From Rossellomorea sp. y25 (GTDB lineage Bacteria; Bacillota; Bacilli; Bacillales; Bacillaceae_B): a stretch of DNA of 64,000 nucleotides. Where the stretch lies: the NCBI RefSeq assembly GCF_038049935.1, contig NZ_CP145886.1, forward strand, positions 682,001 to 746,000. Reading direction: 5' to 3'. Positions within the stretch are counted from its first letter, which is position 1, and every line of letters begins with the position of its first letter. Positions 62,028-64,000 of this stretch are shown here, one piece after another. The notes below the pieces were generated by a model, which was given only the letters and a program-made list of their open reading frames with translations, did not search any database and was not told the DNA's origin. The position numbers and the translations under genes were made by a program.

Positions 62028-62223
62028 GAAATCACTAATCAAAGTTCCATTGAATTATGGATATAGACGTTGAAAATACGAAATGACTAAATGGTAGAAT
62101 CACATAGCTATGAATCAACATCAAAGCATGCGAATGTGATCGTAAGAAACGTGTATAATGATTAATGAGTAGCTTTACAAGTGGTTAAATAAATGGTTTT
62201 AAAGGCGGGATGGGGGGACTGTG

Positions 62224-63489
62224 ATGATTGAGGGGAAGATCATAAAGTATTATCGTGAAAAAGCAAAATTAACACAAAAAGAGCTTGGAGGTGGAATTTG
62301 TTCGATTACTCATTTAAGTAAAATTGAACGAGGGTTAACAGAATGTTCCACTGAAACGATCGAGCACATTGCCAACCGTTTAGGAATTGATATAGAAATT
62401 GAACTGGGAAAGCTTTACAAGATCAAAGACCTTCTTGACCGTTGGCATGAAGTGATGATTAAAGAGGCACTCCCTGAAGTAGAAGCCATAAAAAATGAAC
62501 TTGAAAATGCTCCGTTAATTCATATTTCTACCTATAAACATTTTTACAAACTGTTAAAAATAAGATATGAACTCATTCATTATCATTTTGATAAAGCAGA
62601 GGACATCATACATGATCTCCAGAAAATCGAATTTCATTTATCAGATTACGAAAAGAACTTGCTTAAACAATTACGAGGAATGTACTACATCGCGAAGAGT
62701 GACTATGTCAAAGCAATCGATACATTAAAAACCATCAAGCAAAATGAATATAATCATCCTGAATATTATTATCATCTGGCCGTTTCCTATCATAATCTTA
62801 ACTCTCAGATTATGTGTTACCATTATGCTGAGAAAGCATTGCACTATTTCAAAAAGAGTAATAACTTTCTGAAAGTCATTGATACTGAAATGCTTATGCT
62901 AATCCAGCTTCAATTTGATCAGCACCATGATTTCAACGAAACAGTAAAACAATATGTAACGTTAATTGAAAGCTGCGTTATATGCAATGCAATCAGAAGA
63001 AAATCCAAGCTTTTACATAATTTAGCCTTTTTCTATTATGTTCGAAAGGATTATCAAAAGGCAAGCGAGCTATATAAAGAATCATGCAGTCTGAAAAATA
63101 AGAAGTCAAGCGAATACTTATTGTCTTTTGAAGGCTATATCCGCTGTTCTTATGAAGCTGGCCTATTATCAAAGGCAAAATTAATCCAATTGACCAAAGA
63201 AGGATTATCGGTAGCGGTGGAATTGCAACAGAATACATTCAGGATCCTCTTCAATCTCCTATTGTATTTAATTAAAGGACAACACGATCAGTACTATCGC
63301 TATCTATATGAAGAAGGCTTGCCTTACTATAGAAAATATGGATTTGTCTATTTAATTCAGCGCTCAGAAAAAGAACTGTTTCATTATTATCATGAAAAGA
63401 ATGAGGTGGAAAAGGCTTTAGACATTGCCTATCTTTCCTTTAGTGGAGAAGACAGTGTGCCCATTGAGACGAGAAGGAATAATGAGTGA
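62224..63489 (+). CDS. HTH-TPR regulator of the RNPP type (NprR-like)
   Basis: The ATG behind GATGGGGGGACTGTG gives 421 residues, very close to NprR of the B. cereus group. Residues about 5-60 form an XRE-type helix-turn-helix (IIKYYREKAKLTQKEL, then CSITHLSKIERGLTECS). The rest is a superhelix of TPR-like repeats (for example YYIAKSDYVKAIDTLKTI and LAFFYYVRKDYQKASELYKE). RNPP proteins bind short imported peptides and in the case of NprR activate an exoprotease gene. Here a large exoprotease gene lies directly upstream. No nprX-like peptide gene follows in the same direction. Confidence 0.82.
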   Translation: MIEGKIIKYYREKAKLTQKELGGGICSITHLSKIERGLTECSTETIEHIANRLGIDIEIELGKLYKIKDLLDRWHEVMIKEALPEVEAIKNELENAPLIHISTYKHFYKLLKIRYELIHYHFDKAEDIIHDLQKIEFHLSDYEKNLLKQLRGMYYIAKSDYVKAIDTLKTIKQNEYNHPEYYYHLAVSYHNLNSQIMCYHYAEKALHYFKKSNNFLKVIDTEMLMLIQLQFDQHHDFNETVKQYVTLIESCVICNAIRRKSKLLHNLAFFYYVRKDYQKASELYKESCSLKNKKSSEYLLSFEGYIRCSYEAGLLSKAKLIQLTKEGLSVAVELQQNTFRILFNLLLYLIKGQHDQYYRYLYEEGLPYYRKYGFVYLIQRSEKELFHYYHEKNEVEKALDIAYLSFSGEDSVPIETRRNNE

Positions 63490-63530
63490 GTCAAGGGTCG
63501 ATTGTTGTCCGGTTCACCATGCTTTATGAT

Positions 63531-63558
63531 GATGAGTCTTTAGCGGCTCATCTTTTTT
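63531..63558 (+). terminator. Rho-independent terminator after NprR-like gene
   Basis: GATGAG and CTCATC form a short stem followed by six T residues. Confidence 0.65.
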
Positions 63559-63677
63559 GTGCATTCTTCTATTGGGCTTTACTCTTTTTGAAAACATAAT
63601 AACAATAAGGAAAAGAAGCTAATAGAGCAGAATAACTCAGACAATTCCATCACTCGAAAGGGACTTACGGCATTATG

Positions 63678-63776
63678 CTATGCTAGCGACATCTTATATC
63701 CCTGCAAAAGGTCAAGGCCCAGGGAAAAGGCAAATAAACATCCCAACATTAATAGGGTAATACTTAAGGTTTTCAC
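63678..63776 (-). CDS. Possible 32-aa hydrophobic small protein or peptide precursor
   Basis: On the minus strand a GTG 11-12 nt behind AGAGGAGGAG opens a 32-codon frame starting MKTLSITLLMLGCLFAFSLG and ending LDLLQGYKMSLA. It looks like a signal-peptide-like or lipobox-like segment (MLGC) followed by a short tail. It could be a small membrane protein or the precursor of an exported peptide; it converges on the NprR-like gene. A GTG three codons earlier is an alternative start. Confidence 0.45.
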   Translation of the reverse strand: MKTLSITLLMLGCLFAFSLGLDLLQGYKMSLA

Positions 63777-63789
63777 ACCGATCACACTC

Positions 63790-63990
63790 CTCCTCTTATG
63801 TTCTTCCTCAACAGTTTCCTGTGACCGACGTCGGTGCCCTCAACAATGGAACTTCGGTCAGCACCTTTTCCAATTACACAGATGGAGCCGAGCCTTCCTC
63901 ACTCAGTCTCTTGACGGAGGCATGTATAAACGTTTTAATCTATTGTTCCTGTTTGTTGGATTTCACACTCTGCCTTAACAGTAACAGGTA
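63790..63990 (-). other. Candidate structured leader upstream of the small ORF
   Basis: On the minus strand, GGTGC/GGCACC and TGACCGA/TCGGTCA can pair in an interlocking or alternative way, followed by ACAG-GAAA-CTGT, a GNRA tetraloop hairpin, before the ribosome binding site of the 32-codon ORF. I could not match it to a known riboswitch. The right edge of the window cuts off whatever lies upstream. Confidence 0.3.
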
Positions 63991-64000
63991 CATTTGGATA

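Overview
The window looks like chromosomal DNA from a spore-forming member of the Bacillaceae. The evidence is two complete GerA-type germinant receptor operons, Bacillus-type ribosome binding sites, a sigma-G-type promoter, a sigma-B-type promoter in front of a KGG stress protein, PerR boxes, and close relatives of B. subtilis YhfK, YusW, YunD, SunI/YnzG and the MpfA/YhdP family. A Rossellomorea or marine Bacillus lineage would fit, but that is an inference from protein flavour. No rRNA, tRNA, CRISPR array, prophage or insertion sequence was found.

Layout. 1-5 kb: end of a quinone-oxidoreductase-like gene, yhfK, a YusW lipoprotein, three tandem 36-residue ORFs on the minus strand, then an MFS exporter overlapping its TetR regulator, with three identical-architecture operator candidates upstream. 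5-8.5 kb: DUF3231, GNAT, SunI/YnzG-like and YunD-like genes. 8.5-12.4 kb: germination operon 1 (A-C-B). 13-23 kb: mostly single housekeeping or accessory genes (CBO0543 membrane protein, oligoendopeptidase F, P-loop kinase, Nudix, GNATs, CNNM/CBS transporter, DinB). 23-29 kb: MFS exporter, KGG stress protein, PAS-STAS protein, frameshifted DUF3243, DUF6843-like protein, secreted cyanophycinase-like hydrolase, NTF2-like protein. 29.7-31.3 kb: ECF sigma factor and membrane partner. 32-36 kb: germination operon 2 (A-B-C) next to a broken oxidoreductase gene. 37.6-39.7 kb: ahpC-ahpF with a PerR box. 41.5-44.8 kb: TetR gene divergent from a three-gene ABC exporter. 44.9-46.5 kb: DMT-Crp/Fnr-DMT operon. 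47-49.3 kb: katG. 49.5-54.8 kb: response regulator, intramembrane-sensing kinase, ABC ATPase and large FtsX permease. 55-62 kb: SRPBCC protein, EamA transporter with a possible attenuator, a degraded gene, and a 1409-residue S8 protease with cohesin-like and dockerin-like modules. 62.2-63.5 kb: an NprR-like HTH-TPR regulator.

How the parts work together. Oxidative defence is represented by ahpCF and katG, both with PerR-like boxes. Envelope or drug stress is represented by two TetR-controlled exporters, an ECF sigma module and a two-component/ABC module. Spore germination has two receptors. The protease next to an RNPP-type regulator resembles peptide-controlled exoprotease systems of the B. 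cereus group, although no obvious cognate peptide gene follows the regulator.

The most unusual material is between genes: arrays of short motifs repeated at an almost exact 20-bp period (about 14.5, 29.4 and 46.8 kb, with a weaker one at 8.4 kb), dispersed inverted repeats built on GGGACGGACCT that serve as terminators, a recurring promoter form placed just after terminators, a hairpin separating a Shine-Dalgarno sequence from a TTG start at 20.2 kb, and the three tandem 36-codon ORFs.
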